Position numbers and translations under genes: made by a program. DNA of 64,000 nucleotides, taken from assembly GCA_028280635.1 (NCBI GenBank), contig JANQLM010000099.1, positions 1 to 64,000 on the forward strand, written 5' to 3'. The notes under the pieces are model-generated. The model ran no database searches. It saw nothing but the letters and a program-made list of their open reading frames with translations, and was not told where the DNA came from. Numbering within the stretch: the first letter of the stretch is position 1; each line of letters starts with the position of its first letter. This document shows, in pieces, positions 1 through 8,009 of this stretch. Source of the DNA: Halieaceae bacterium (GTDB lineage: Bacteria > Pseudomonadota > Gammaproteobacteria > Pseudomonadales > Halieaceae).

Positions 1-1
1 G

Positions 2-67
2 CCCTGCGTGCTGATTGCGGTGGGCAGCTATGTGCTGCTGGATACGACCACGGACACCCTGCAGTAG
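2..67 (+). CDS. C-terminal tail of an unidentified protein (cut by window edge)
   Basis: An open frame enters from the left edge and ends at a TAG at 65-67. The visible 21 residues are hydrophobic then polar (…VAVGSYVLLDTTTDTLQ), which could be a last membrane strand or segment. Too little is present to name a family. The gene converges on the DUF4136 lipoprotein, whose stop is at 86. Confidence 0.5.
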   Translation, partial: PCVLIAVGSYVLLDTTTDTLQ

Positions 68-85
68 CCCGCGGTCGCAAACGGG

Positions 86-691
86 CTAGTAGGGTGGGAA
101 GCCCTTGAGGATGTTCGCCGCGGCGGCGTCGTAGTCGGCCTGATCGCGGTTGTCGTCGCCCTTCAGTCGCGACTGGATGATCGAGCGGAACACCGACTGT
201 TTCAGCTCGTGGTCGATGATGTCGACGATGAAGGTGCCCTGGGTATAGTTGCGCACACTGACATTGGTGCCACAGTTCCAGCAGTTGTAGTAGGCCGCAC
301 GGCTGTAACCACGATAGCCGCCGTAGTAGCCGCCGTAGGTCGGTCCGGTGTTGTAGGTGCGCACGTCGGTTTTTTCCTGGGCGACGAGGTGCCAGCTGAG
401 CAGGGCGTCCGCCCGCTCCGGGTCCTCGACGTATTTGAATCCCTTCAGCTCCATGGCCCGCTCCAGCGCGAGGTCGATGCGGTTGGAGACCATGTCGCTG
501 ATGAACACCTTGGGGCTGTCACCGGAGCTGCCTCCGGACTGGGGCAGGAAGGAGAAAGTCTTGATCTTGCGGAAATCGTAGTCCGCCCGGTAATCGGTCT
601 TCGGCTCCGGCGGCGAGCTGGCGCAGCCCACGACTACTGTCGCAGCCAGGGCGATCAGGAGTTTCAGCAATAGTCGAGTGGGAAGGTGCAT
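86..691 (-). CDS. DUF4136 family lipoprotein
   Basis: 201 residues. The N-terminus is a lipoprotein signal peptide with lipobox VVGC followed by ASSPPEP, so the mature protein is predicted to be lipid-anchored in the periplasm or outer membrane. The body matches the DUF4136 pattern: an early YDFRKIKTFSF strand, a middle section on the whole-length helix (DLALERAMELKGFKYV), then a Gly/Tyr-rich loop around residues 118-133 and a C-terminal VDIIDHELKQSVFR segment. The function of DUF4136 proteins is not established; they are common accessory outer-membrane lipoproteins of Proteobacteria. A Cys pair in the loop (NCWNCG) might form a disulfide. It lies downstream of mgtE on the same strand with a 63 bp gap. 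Confidence 0.8.
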   Translation of the reverse strand: MHLPTRLLLKLLIALAATVVVGCASSPPEPKTDYRADYDFRKIKTFSFLPQSGGSSGDSPKVFISDMVSNRIDLALERAMELKGFKYVEDPERADALLSWHLVAQEKTDVRTYNTGPTYGGYYGGYRGYSRAAYYNCWNCGTNVSVRNYTQGTFIVDIIDHELKQSVFRSIIQSRLKGDDNRDQADYDAAAANILKGFPPY

Positions 692-754
692 GGGGTCTCT
701 CCAGTGTGTTCGCCATCAGTGTAGTAGAAAAGCCATGTTTCGTGCCCCGCCGTC

Positions 755-2074
755 CTACAGGTAGAGCAGGTCCGCCACCATAAAGTAGAACAGAATGCCG
801 ATGACATCGGCGCTCACGGTAATGAAGGGGCCGGTGGACACCGCGGGGTCAATTTTCAGGCGGTGCAGCAGCAACGGCATGGTGGCACCGATCAGGGTGG
901 CGATGGCCAGCACCCCAAGCAGCGAAGCGCCCAGGGTCATGAACAGCCGCAGGCCGGCATCCAGGCGGTTGGGGGCGATGAGCTGCACGGCCAGGAAGAA
1001 CAGGCCGAGCATGAGTGAAATGGCCAGCCCGTTCAGCAGTGCAACCCGGAACTCGCGAAACAGGCGCGATAGCACCCGGTCTCCCAGCACACCGGTGGCC
1101 AGGCCCTGCACCGTCACCGTGGAGCTCTGGATGCCGGCACTGCCGGCGGTGGCAGCAATCAAGGGTATAAAAGCAGCGAGAATGGCGGCCTGCTGGAGGG
1201 CGTCTTCAAACTCCATGATCACGGCGGCGCCCAGCACCGAGCCCACCATGCCTACTGCCAGCCATGGCAGGCGGCTGTAGACCATGCGCAGGGTGGAGTC
1301 GCCGCGGCTGATATCGGCGGACAGGCCGCTCATGCGCTGGAGGTCTTCGGTGGATTCCTGCTTGAGCACCGAGATGGCGTCCTCGCTGGTGATCTGTCCC
1401 AGCAGTTGCCCCCGCTCATCGACTACCGGCAGCTGCCGCAGGTCGTAGCGCTCCACCATATGGGCGGCCTGCTCCTGGTCGGTGTCCGGGCTCACCGAGG
1501 GTGGGTCGCGCTCGGCCAGCTCTTCCAGCAGGCTGGTCTGGGGTGCGATCAGCAACTGTGCCAGGCTGACGTAGCCGGACAGGCGGCCTTCGTCATCGAC
1601 CACCCAGAGGTCGTGGTTCTGGTCCACCTCAGCGGCGTGTTTGCGCAGGTAGTCGCCGGCCTCGGCCACCGAATCCGACAGGGCGGCGACCAACAGGTGG
1701 GTGTCCATGATGCCGCCGGCGGAATCCGGCGGGTAACTCAGTAGCTGCTCAACTTCCTCTGCCCGGCTCAGGCCCTCCAGCAGGCTGTCGCCCTCGGCGC
1801 GTGGCAGGTCGGCAATCAGGTCAGCCGCTTCATCGGTATCGAGCAGTTCCAGCAGGTACTTCAGGAACACCGGGTCGTGGTCGGCGGCCAGCACGCGCTT
1901 GCGGAAGTCGCTTTCCAGGCGGTGCAGTGCCAGAGCCGCGTTTTCGGCTGGCAGACGCTTCAGGCAGTCCCAGACCTCGTCCACGTCGAGGTCGCGCAGC
2001 GCCATGGCAATATCGCCGGGCTTGCTGGCGGCAAGCAGCGGGATGTCGAGAATCTTGAAGTCAGTGGCGCTCAT
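755..2074 (-). CDS. mgtE: Magnesium transporter MgtE
   Basis: 439 residues, the normal MgtE length. The order is the superhelical MgtE N domain (residues about 20-130), two CBS domains (about 130-255, with the second showing LRQLPVVDERGQLLGQIT), a connecting helix, and five membrane segments from about 270 to the end. In the family, the N and CBS domains bind Mg2+ in the cytoplasm and close the homodimeric pore when internal Mg2+ is high. The TM region contains the conserved glycine/proline-rich segment AATAGSAGIQSSTV and PAVSTGPFITVSADVIG near the C-terminus, where the ion-selective Asp lies. The ATG is followed by SATDFKILD. The gene is transcribed in the same direction as the TonB receptor upstream but separated by a repeat-bearing 101 bp gap. 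Confidence 0.93.
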   Translation of the reverse strand: MSATDFKILDIPLLAASKPGDIAMALRDLDVDEVWDCLKRLPAENAALALHRLESDFRKRVLAADHDPVFLKYLLELLDTDEAADLIADLPRAEGDSLLEGLSRAEEVEQLLSYPPDSAGGIMDTHLLVAALSDSVAEAGDYLRKHAAEVDQNHDLWVVDDEGRLSGYVSLAQLLIAPQTSLLEELAERDPPSVSPDTDQEQAAHMVERYDLRQLPVVDERGQLLGQITSEDAISVLKQESTEDLQRMSGLSADISRGDSTLRMVYSRLPWLAVGMVGSVLGAAVIMEFEDALQQAAILAAFIPLIAATAGSAGIQSSTVTVQGLATGVLGDRVLSRLFREFRVALLNGLAISLMLGLFFLAVQLIAPNRLDAGLRLFMTLGASLLGVLAIATLIGATMPLLLHRLKIDPAVSTGPFITVSADVIGILFYFMVADLLYL

Positions 2075-2138
2075 CGCTGGCCCCTTGATCGGGTGCCGCT
2101 ATTTCACCACAAAGCGGTGACTTGTGCTGTGTTGATGG

Positions 2139-2180
2139 CCGCGCCTAGCCGGCCGCGCCTCGCCGGCAGCAGCGCCTAGC
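2139..2180. repeat. 14 bp tandem repeat beside the TonB receptor stop codon
   Basis: Two adjacent 14 bp copies (CCGCGCCTAGCCGG at 2139-2152 and CCGCGCCTCGCCGG at 2153-2166) differ by one base. The core GCGCCTAGC recurs at 2172-2180, where it contains the stop codon of the TonB-dependent receptor (minus strand). The array therefore looks like local duplication of the gene's 3' end. Confidence 0.7.
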
Positions 2181-4062
2181 GCGGCGCCTGCTGCCAGGCC
2201 AGGGTGATGCCCAGGCTGCGCTCCGGTGCCTCGGTGGCGAGGCTGTCACTGCCCAGGCGGAAACTGTCGTCCAGCAGGTTGCGGCCCCAGAGTTCCAGTC
2301 GCAGGCCGTGTCCCAGCTCGCGGCTGAGGCTGGCGCGCAGCAGGCTGGCGCTGTCGATCGCCATCTCGCCGGGGGCGACATCCTCCTCCGAAAAGCGGTA
2401 CTCGAAACGCAGGGCACCGGCCCAGACGCCCTGCTGGCCGCGCAGCGCGATAAAGGCACTGGGCGCCACCGCGTCCGCCAGCGGTGTGCCGCTGTTGTCT
2501 TCCGCCTCCAGTACCTGGCCGCCCAGGTCCAGGTTCCAGCCGTCGCGCAGGGCAATACTGCCGGCGGCTTCGAGGCCGAAAATCTCACCCTCGGTCAGGT
2601 TGAGGAAGGTCTGCAACTCGTCGCTGACATCCACCCGCTCGATATAGTCGTCGATACGCATGCCCCAGGCGTGCACCTCGAACTGGCTCCGCTCACCGCG
2701 CCACTGCAGGCCCAGGTCCAGGCCCAGGGTGTCCTCCGGGTCCAGCCGGGAGTTGCCCAGCACCTGGCCGCGGCCGGTGGTGCCGGTGAAGTAGCGTTCC
2801 GACACGCCGGCAAAGCGGGTGCCCTGGGCCAGTTCCAGGCTCCACAGCCAGCGCTCGCCGGCCTGCCAGTCGGCGCGTATGAAACCCGACAGCGCGCTGT
2901 CGTCCACAGCGTCCTGGCCATCCGCCTGCTGGTCCTGCCAGGCCCAGCGCAGCCCCACGGCAAGTCCGATCACACCAAACTGGCGGTAGGCGTCGGCGAA
3001 CAGGTCAACACCGTCCTGTTCGGCATCCAGGGTGTGTTGCGCCAGGATTTCGCCACTGTCCAGGGCCGTCTCGCGCTCCCGGGACTCCACGTTGCGGCGC
3101 CCGAAGTACTCTAAGCCCCAGTTGAACTCGACGTCGGCGAGCTCGCGTTGCTTGACCAGTCGCAACCCCCAGTCCAGGGATTCGCTTTCCACATCGTTGA
3201 TGCGTTCACCGGGCCGCTCCACCCGGGTGTCCAGCTCCTGGTAGTGGTAGTAGACACTGGCATCCCAGTCTGCCGGCAGTACCACGGACAGCTCTCCCAG
3301 CCAGTGTCGCTCCCGGGGGTAGTCGGTGATGCGCTCCGGGTAGCGGCTGTTCGACTTGCCGATGTCGCGGCCTTCGCTGATTAGCTGTTCGAATTCCGCT
3401 TCCTGGCCGGCCAGCTCAAAGCGCCCGGTCAGCTGCAGATTGTATTGCTCAAACTCGCTGTTGAGGGAATCGCCACCAGCGGTGTTCGAATCGTCGGCCC
3501 CGCGACGGCTGAGCGCCAGGGTCCATTGCTCATTACCGGCGCCGACGTACTGCAGGTTTTCGTTCCCCTCGCTGCCCCACTGCAGTTGCCACTCGACGCC
3601 CTGGGGCCGGTAGGGCGACAACTGCAGCACGCCGCCGCCGGCGCCATTGCCGTAGTAGACCGAGGCTGGCCCGCGCAGCACTTCCAGGCTCTCCAGCATC
3701 ACCGGGTCGATAAATGAAGAGGCGGTGCCCGCGCGGCGGTCGCTGAGGATGGGCAGGTTGCTCCAGAAGTTGGCCACCTGTTGGCCTGAAATACCGCGAA
3801 TGCTGACCGTCTGCAGCAGGCCGCCCTGTCCGGCCAGGGCAATCGACGGTTGCAGCTGGGCGAGGTCGGCCAGACTGAGCACCGGCGCCGGCTGCAGCCG
3901 TGGCGACACCGGCGCAGTCAGCAGTGAATCCACGTTGCTCCAGGCACCGCGCGCTTCCCTCGCGCGCACGGTAATGTGCTCCAGCACCGGTGGTTCGGCA
4001 GCCGCCGGCAGGGCAGCCAGCAGTGCAAGCAGGCAGGGCAGTGGGCGGAGCAGGCGATACAT
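2176..4062 (-). CDS. TonB-dependent outer-membrane receptor
   Basis: 628 residues from the ATG at 4062. An upstream in-frame extension is discounted because the signal peptide starts here (MYRLLRPLPCLLALLAALPAAA, cleavage near AAA-EP). A TonB-box-like EHITVRARE follows, then the plug domain (about residues 45-150: VSIRGISG, SLEVLRGPASVYYGNGAGGGVL) and a 22-strand-type barrel rich in alternating aromatic residues. Such receptors import siderophores, haem, vitamin B12, metals or sugars using the proton motive force through TonB-ExbBD. Substrate cannot be read from the sequence. It is divergent from a molybdopterin oxidoreductase, and a 7-1-7 palindrome lies between their starts. The last strand ends LGITLAW plus five residues rather than in a terminal Phe, which is slightly unusual. 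Confidence 0.88.
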   Translation of the reverse strand: MYRLLRPLPCLLALLAALPAAAEPPVLEHITVRAREARGAWSNVDSLLTAPVSPRLQPAPVLSLADLAQLQPSIALAGQGGLLQTVSIRGISGQQVANFWSNLPILSDRRAGTASSFIDPVMLESLEVLRGPASVYYGNGAGGGVLQLSPYRPQGVEWQLQWGSEGNENLQYVGAGNEQWTLALSRRGADDSNTAGGDSLNSEFEQYNLQLTGRFELAGQEAEFEQLISEGRDIGKSNSRYPERITDYPRERHWLGELSVVLPADWDASVYYHYQELDTRVERPGERINDVESESLDWGLRLVKQRELADVEFNWGLEYFGRRNVESRERETALDSGEILAQHTLDAEQDGVDLFADAYRQFGVIGLAVGLRWAWQDQQADGQDAVDDSALSGFIRADWQAGERWLWSLELAQGTRFAGVSERYFTGTTGRGQVLGNSRLDPEDTLGLDLGLQWRGERSQFEVHAWGMRIDDYIERVDVSDELQTFLNLTEGEIFGLEAAGSIALRDGWNLDLGGQVLEAEDNSGTPLADAVAPSAFIALRGQQGVWAGALRFEYRFSEEDVAPGEMAIDSASLLRASLSRELGHGLRLELWGRNLLDDSFRLGSDSLATEAPERSLGITLAWQQAPR

Positions 4063-4152
4063 CGTGTTGGTTCCTGTCGCTTGGCCTGTGTGGCGGTGAT
4101 TCAGAGGCGGCGCATCATACAGGAAGCGGCCGCGGCGCGGCGAGCCGCAAAG

Positions 4153-4167
4153 GTTGCATAATGCAAC
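4153..4167. promoter_or_regulatory. Perfect 7-1-7 palindrome between divergent genes (candidate operator)
   Basis: GTTGCATAATGCAAC is a perfect inverted repeat with a one-base centre. It lies 90 bp upstream of the TonB receptor start and 46 bp upstream of the oxidoreductase start, so it could control both. Geometry resembles Fur/Zur-family operators, but the bases do not match any box I can name with confidence. Confidence 0.5.
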
Positions 4168-4213
4168 TTTAGTTGTTAGCGTTGTCAACAATGTGATTTC
4201 GCCGGAGGCTCCC

Positions 4214-6442
4214 ATGTCCGAATGGAAAACCAGCGCCTGCATTCTCTGTGAGTGCAATTGCGGTATCAAAGTTCAAACCGGCGGGGAGGGTGATCGCGAG
4301 ATTGTCCGCATACGCGGCGACGAGGACCATCCCGCTTCCCAGGGTTACCTGTGCCAGAAAGCCTCCGGCCTCAATCACTACCAGAACGGCACCGACCGCC
4401 TGCTGGCCCCGCTGCGCCGCCGCGAGGACGGCAGCTTCGAAGAAATCGACTGGGATACCGCCATCCGCGAGGTCGCGGCCAAGCTGGCTGCCGTGCGCGA
4501 TACCCACGGTGGCGACAAGATCTTCTACTACGGCGGCGGTGGCCAGGGTAACCACCTGCCCGGCGCCTACTCCGGCGCCACCCGCAAGGTGCTGGGCAAT
4601 GCCTATCGCTCCAGTGCCCTGGCCCAGGAGAAGACCGGCGAGTTCTGGGTCAACGGCCAGATGTTCAACACCCATGTGCGCGGCGACTTCGAGCATTGTG
4701 ACGTGGCGGTGTTCGTCGGCAAGAACCCCTGGCATTCCCACGGCCTGCCGCGGGCCCGCGCCTGGCTGAGGGAGTTCAGCAAAGACCCGGGCAAGACCAT
4801 GATTGTGATCGACCCGGTGGTCAGCGAAACCGCGAAGCTGGCAGAGATTCACCTGCAGGTGAAACCCGGCACCGATGCCTGGCTGCTGGCGGCCATGGTC
4901 GCCATGTTGTTGCAGCAGGGGAAGTACAGGGCCGACTGGCTGGCGCAGCATACCCAGGGCTTTGAAGAGATTCGTGCCGCTTTCGGGGATATCCCGGTCG
5001 AGCAATACCTGGCCCACGCCGGCATCCCCCTGGCGACGGCGCAGGCGGCGGTGGACGCCATTGCCGGGGCCGAGGGTGCTGCGTTCTTCGAGGACCTGGG
5101 TACCCAGATGAATCGCCACTCCACCCTGGTCAGCTATCTGGAAAAACTGGTCTGGCTGCTCTGTGGTCACCTGGCCAGGCCCGGCGGCCAGGTCAGCCCG
5201 GCCTATCTCACCAACATCGCCGGCAGCGGCCGCGCTACGCGCAAGAGCCCGGTGGCAGGGGCCCCCATTATCTCCGGCCTGGTGCCCTGCAACGTGATTG
5301 CCGAGGAGATACTCACCGACCATCCGGACCGCTATCGCGCCATGATTGTCGAGGCCTCCAACCCGGTGCATTCCCTGGCCGACAGCCAGCGCATGGCCGA
5401 AGCCCTGGAGAGCCTGGAGTGCGTGGTGGTGATCGATATCGCCATGACTGAAACCGCCCGTCACGCCGACTACGTGCTGCCGGTGGCGACCCAGTACGAG
5501 AAGTGGGAGGCCACTTTCTTCAACTTCGAATTCCCGGACAACTATTTCCACCTGCGCAAGCCGCTGTTCGATGCGCCCGCCGGTGTGCTGACCGAGGCGG
5601 AGATTCACGCCCGCCTGGTGGAGGCCCTGGGCGCAATGCCCGAGGCCCTCTGCGAGGAGCTGACGACGCTGCTGGAAACGGAAGGGCGCAGTGCCCACCG
5701 GGATCGCTTTATCGCCGCCCTCGGGGAAGACCCGCAGCTGTCCGCCGTGGCGCCCGCGGTCCTGTACCGCACGCTGGGCCCGAGTCTACCGGAGGGCGCG
5801 GCCATTGGCGCGGTGCTGTGGCCCCTGTGCCTGGACCTCGCCATGCGCGATGGCGCCTCGCTGGCGCGGGCGGGCTTCGAAGGCAACCCCCTGGAGGCGG
5901 CGGATGCCCTGTTCGACGCCATTATCAGCAATCACTCCGGCGTGGTGTTCGCCAAAGGTGACTACGATTCGTTGATTCAGCAGCTCGGTGAGGTACAACT
6001 GGTTATTCCCGACTTGCTGGAAGAAGTCGCCGGGCTGGCGACCGGCCCCGAACCGCTGACCTCCGAGGATTACCCCTTCCTGCTGATGGCCGGTGAGCGC
6101 CGCGACTACTCGGCCAACACCATCTACCGGGACGCGGGTTGGCGCCGCAAGGATCGCGAGGGCTCGCTGCGCATCTGCAGCGCCGATGCCGAAAAACTGG
6201 GCCTGGATGATGGCGGCGAGGCGCGTATTACCACCCGCCGCGGCAGCGCGGTCACCCGGGTGGAAGTCACGGACCGCATGCAGCCGGGGCATGTCTCGCT
6301 GCCGAATGGCTTCGGCCTCGACAACAGGGATGGCCGACGGGTTGGCGTAGCGCCCAACGAGTTGACCAGCCTGGACGCACGGGATCGCTTCGCCGGCACT
6401 CCCTGGCACAAGATTGTGCCGGCGCAGATCGCCCGCGCCTAG
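4214..6442 (+). CDS. Molybdopterin (bis-MGD) oxidoreductase, formate dehydrogenase/nitrate reductase-like
   Basis: 742 residues from ATG 4214, preceded by CCGGAGG; a longer upstream frame is ignored because the [4Fe-4S] motif should be close to the N-terminus. Cys9-x2-Cys12-x3-Cys16 and Cys47 (followed by Gln-Lys) form the cluster site typical of cytoplasmic Mo/W-bisPGD enzymes. The Molybdopterin domain covers about residues 60-470 (FVGKNPWHSHGLPRAR, MIVEASNPVHSLAD) and the molydop-binding domain about 620-735 (PFLLMAGERRDYSANTIYR, LPNGFGLD). No Tat signal, so cytoplasmic. Around residues 128-145, where formate dehydrogenases carry the metal-ligating Cys or Sec, there is none; the sequence is NAYRSSALAQEK. 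Substrate is therefore unknown. No partner subunit or FdhD is adjacent. Confidence 0.82.
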   Translation: MSEWKTSACILCECNCGIKVQTGGEGDREIVRIRGDEDHPASQGYLCQKASGLNHYQNGTDRLLAPLRRREDGSFEEIDWDTAIREVAAKLAAVRDTHGGDKIFYYGGGGQGNHLPGAYSGATRKVLGNAYRSSALAQEKTGEFWVNGQMFNTHVRGDFEHCDVAVFVGKNPWHSHGLPRARAWLREFSKDPGKTMIVIDPVVSETAKLAEIHLQVKPGTDAWLLAAMVAMLLQQGKYRADWLAQHTQGFEEIRAAFGDIPVEQYLAHAGIPLATAQAAVDAIAGAEGAAFFEDLGTQMNRHSTLVSYLEKLVWLLCGHLARPGGQVSPAYLTNIAGSGRATRKSPVAGAPIISGLVPCNVIAEEILTDHPDRYRAMIVEASNPVHSLADSQRMAEALESLECVVVIDIAMTETARHADYVLPVATQYEKWEATFFNFEFPDNYFHLRKPLFDAPAGVLTEAEIHARLVEALGAMPEALCEELTTLLETEGRSAHRDRFIAALGEDPQLSAVAPAVLYRTLGPSLPEGAAIGAVLWPLCLDLAMRDGASLARAGFEGNPLEAADALFDAIISNHSGVVFAKGDYDSLIQQLGEVQLVIPDLLEEVAGLATGPEPLTSEDYPFLLMAGERRDYSANTIYRDAGWRRKDREGSLRICSADAEKLGLDDGGEARITTRRGSAVTRVEVTDRMQPGHVSLPNGFGLDNRDGRRVGVAPNELTSLDARDRFAGTPWHKIVPAQIARA

Positions 6443-6475
6443 CGGGGCATCCCTGGCAGGGTGCTCTTCGCCGAA

Positions 6476-6503
6476 CGCCCCTGGCCGGGCGCCCCTGGCC
6501 GGG
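6476..6503. repeat. 14 bp tandem duplication downstream of the oxidoreductase
   Basis: Two identical adjacent copies of CGCCCCTGGCCGGG (6476-6489 and 6490-6503). They resemble the bases around the TAG stop of the preceding gene at 6440-6442, again suggesting decayed copies of a gene end. The remainder of the 128 bp gap shows no clear terminator. Confidence 0.75.
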
Positions 6504-6570
6504 TGCCCTGTGTGAGCAGCGCCCTTTGATTGACCCCGATCAAGGGTCGTAGCGCGCGTTTCGCGCCACA

Positions 6571-7953
6571 ATGGCGCCCATGAGCGCAGAGAAACTCAGT
6601 TTCCAGGATGCCGCCTTCCTGCGGCTGGAGTCGGAACAGCGGCCTTTCCATGTGGCCGGGCTGATGATCCTCAGGGAGCCCGATGACAAGCCGCGGGGTT
6701 ATTACCGGCGCCTGGCCAGGCACTGCGGACGGCTTAACGAGCTGTGGCCACTGTTCAACAAGAAGCTCCAGAATCCCGACAGCATGCGCAACCCGGCCTG
6801 GGTGACCGCGAAAGACTACGATCCCGCCTACCACGTGTCCCATTACGCACTGCCCGCCCCGGGGCGCATGGAAGATCTGCAGCTACTGGTGTCCCGGGTT
6901 CACGAGCGTTGCCTGGACCGGCATCGGCCGCTGTGGGAGATCCATGTCATCGAAGGCCTTTCCGGCGGGCGCTTCGCCCTCTACTGCAAGGTGCATCATG
7001 CCCTGGTCGACGGCGTCGGTGCGCTGCGCATGATCGACACCCTGTTCAGCACCTCGCCGGGGGATATGATCGATTTCCGGCGCGCCCGCCCCCGGGCGCT
7101 CGCGCACCACCACAAGCTCGGCCTGGCTCGGCAACTCGGCGCGGTGACCGGTGAGTTGAAGAAGCATTATGCCGCGCTGCCGCAGATGTCCGGCATGCTG
7201 GCGGGCATGAGCATGGACAGCCTGCTTGGCAAGCGGGACACACCGCCACTGCCCTTTACCGCACCGCGTACCCTCTTTAACAGCGAAATCGATGGTCGCC
7301 GCCGGGTGGTCACCGCCGAGCTGTCGCTGGCGACCATGCGGCGTATCGCCGACAGCCAGAACGCCACCATCAACGACGTGCTGCTGGCCGTGTGCGGCGG
7401 CGCCCTGCGTGAGTACCTGAAATCACAGCAGGCATTACCCGGTAATACCCTGGAAGCGGGGGTGCCGGTATCGATCAAGGCCTCCTCCGCCGAGGATGGC
7501 AACAAGGTGGGCTTCATCATTGCCCAGCTCTTCACCGAGGAGCCGAAGCCGCTGACCCGGCTCAAGCGCATTATTCGCGTAACGAAAAAAGCCAAGTCGG
7601 ACCTGCGCCACCTGTCGCGCACTGCCGCCCAGGATTACGCCAACCTGTTGATGATGCCAACCCTGCTGCTTACCCTGACCGGGCGCGCCGGCCAGATTCG
7701 CCCGCCTATCAACTGCATCGTGTCCAATGTACCTGGCTCACGCCAGCGGCTCTACCTGGAAGGTGCGCGCCTGGAGGCAATCTACCCACTGTCGGTGATC
7801 TTCGACGGCATGGGTATCAACATCACCGTGGTCAGCTACCTCAGGCGGCTCTGCGTCGCCATCACCAGCTGCCCGACCGAACAGCCCGGCATCGAGAATC
7901 TCGGGCGCCTGATGAAACAGCAGTTGGACGCGCTGGCCACGGCTATCAAATAG
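6571..7953 (+). CDS. Wax ester synthase/diacylglycerol O-acyltransferase (WS/DGAT)
   Basis: 460 residues, the usual WS/DGAT length. The active-site motif HHxxxDG is present as HHALVDG at residues 142-148, preceded by the conserved PLWEIHVIEG; the C-terminal half has the family's NDVLLAVCGGALREYL (about 267-283) and NVPGS (about 383). The enzyme joins acyl-CoA to a fatty alcohol or diacylglycerol, making storage wax esters or triacylglycerol at the inner membrane. ATG codons at 6571 and 6580 are both possible; MSAEKLSFQDAAF from 6580 looks more like the normal family start. No strong ribosome binding site is visible for either. It is followed 56 bp later by a CoA-transferase-type gene, suggesting linked acyl-CoA metabolism. 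Confidence 0.9.
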   Translation: MAPMSAEKLSFQDAAFLRLESEQRPFHVAGLMILREPDDKPRGYYRRLARHCGRLNELWPLFNKKLQNPDSMRNPAWVTAKDYDPAYHVSHYALPAPGRMEDLQLLVSRVHERCLDRHRPLWEIHVIEGLSGGRFALYCKVHHALVDGVGALRMIDTLFSTSPGDMIDFRRARPRALAHHHKLGLARQLGAVTGELKKHYAALPQMSGMLAGMSMDSLLGKRDTPPLPFTAPRTLFNSEIDGRRRVVTAELSLATMRRIADSQNATINDVLLAVCGGALREYLKSQQALPGNTLEAGVPVSIKASSAEDGNKVGFIIAQLFTEEPKPLTRLKRIIRVTKKAKSDLRHLSRTAAQDYANLLMMPTLLLTLTGRAGQIRPPINCIVSNVPGSRQRLYLEGARLEAIYPLSVIFDGMGINITVVSYLRRLCVAITSCPTEQPGIENLGRLMKQQLDALATAIK

Positions 7954-8009
7954 GGCTGCAAATATAGAACTATAAATAGCGCTGCAAGTAGTGCTGTAAG
8001 GAGAGCTGT

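Noticed and set aside
4063..4269. N-terminal extension of the TonB receptor frame
   Set aside because: The signal peptide starts at 4062; the extra 69 residues would cover the divergent promoter and the start of the oxidoreductase.
4169..5698. 509-codon minus-strand frame opposite the molybdopterin enzyme
   Set aside because: Shadow frame caused by high GC codon bias; composition rich in Gly/Gln/His without any domain, while the plus strand has a clear enzyme.
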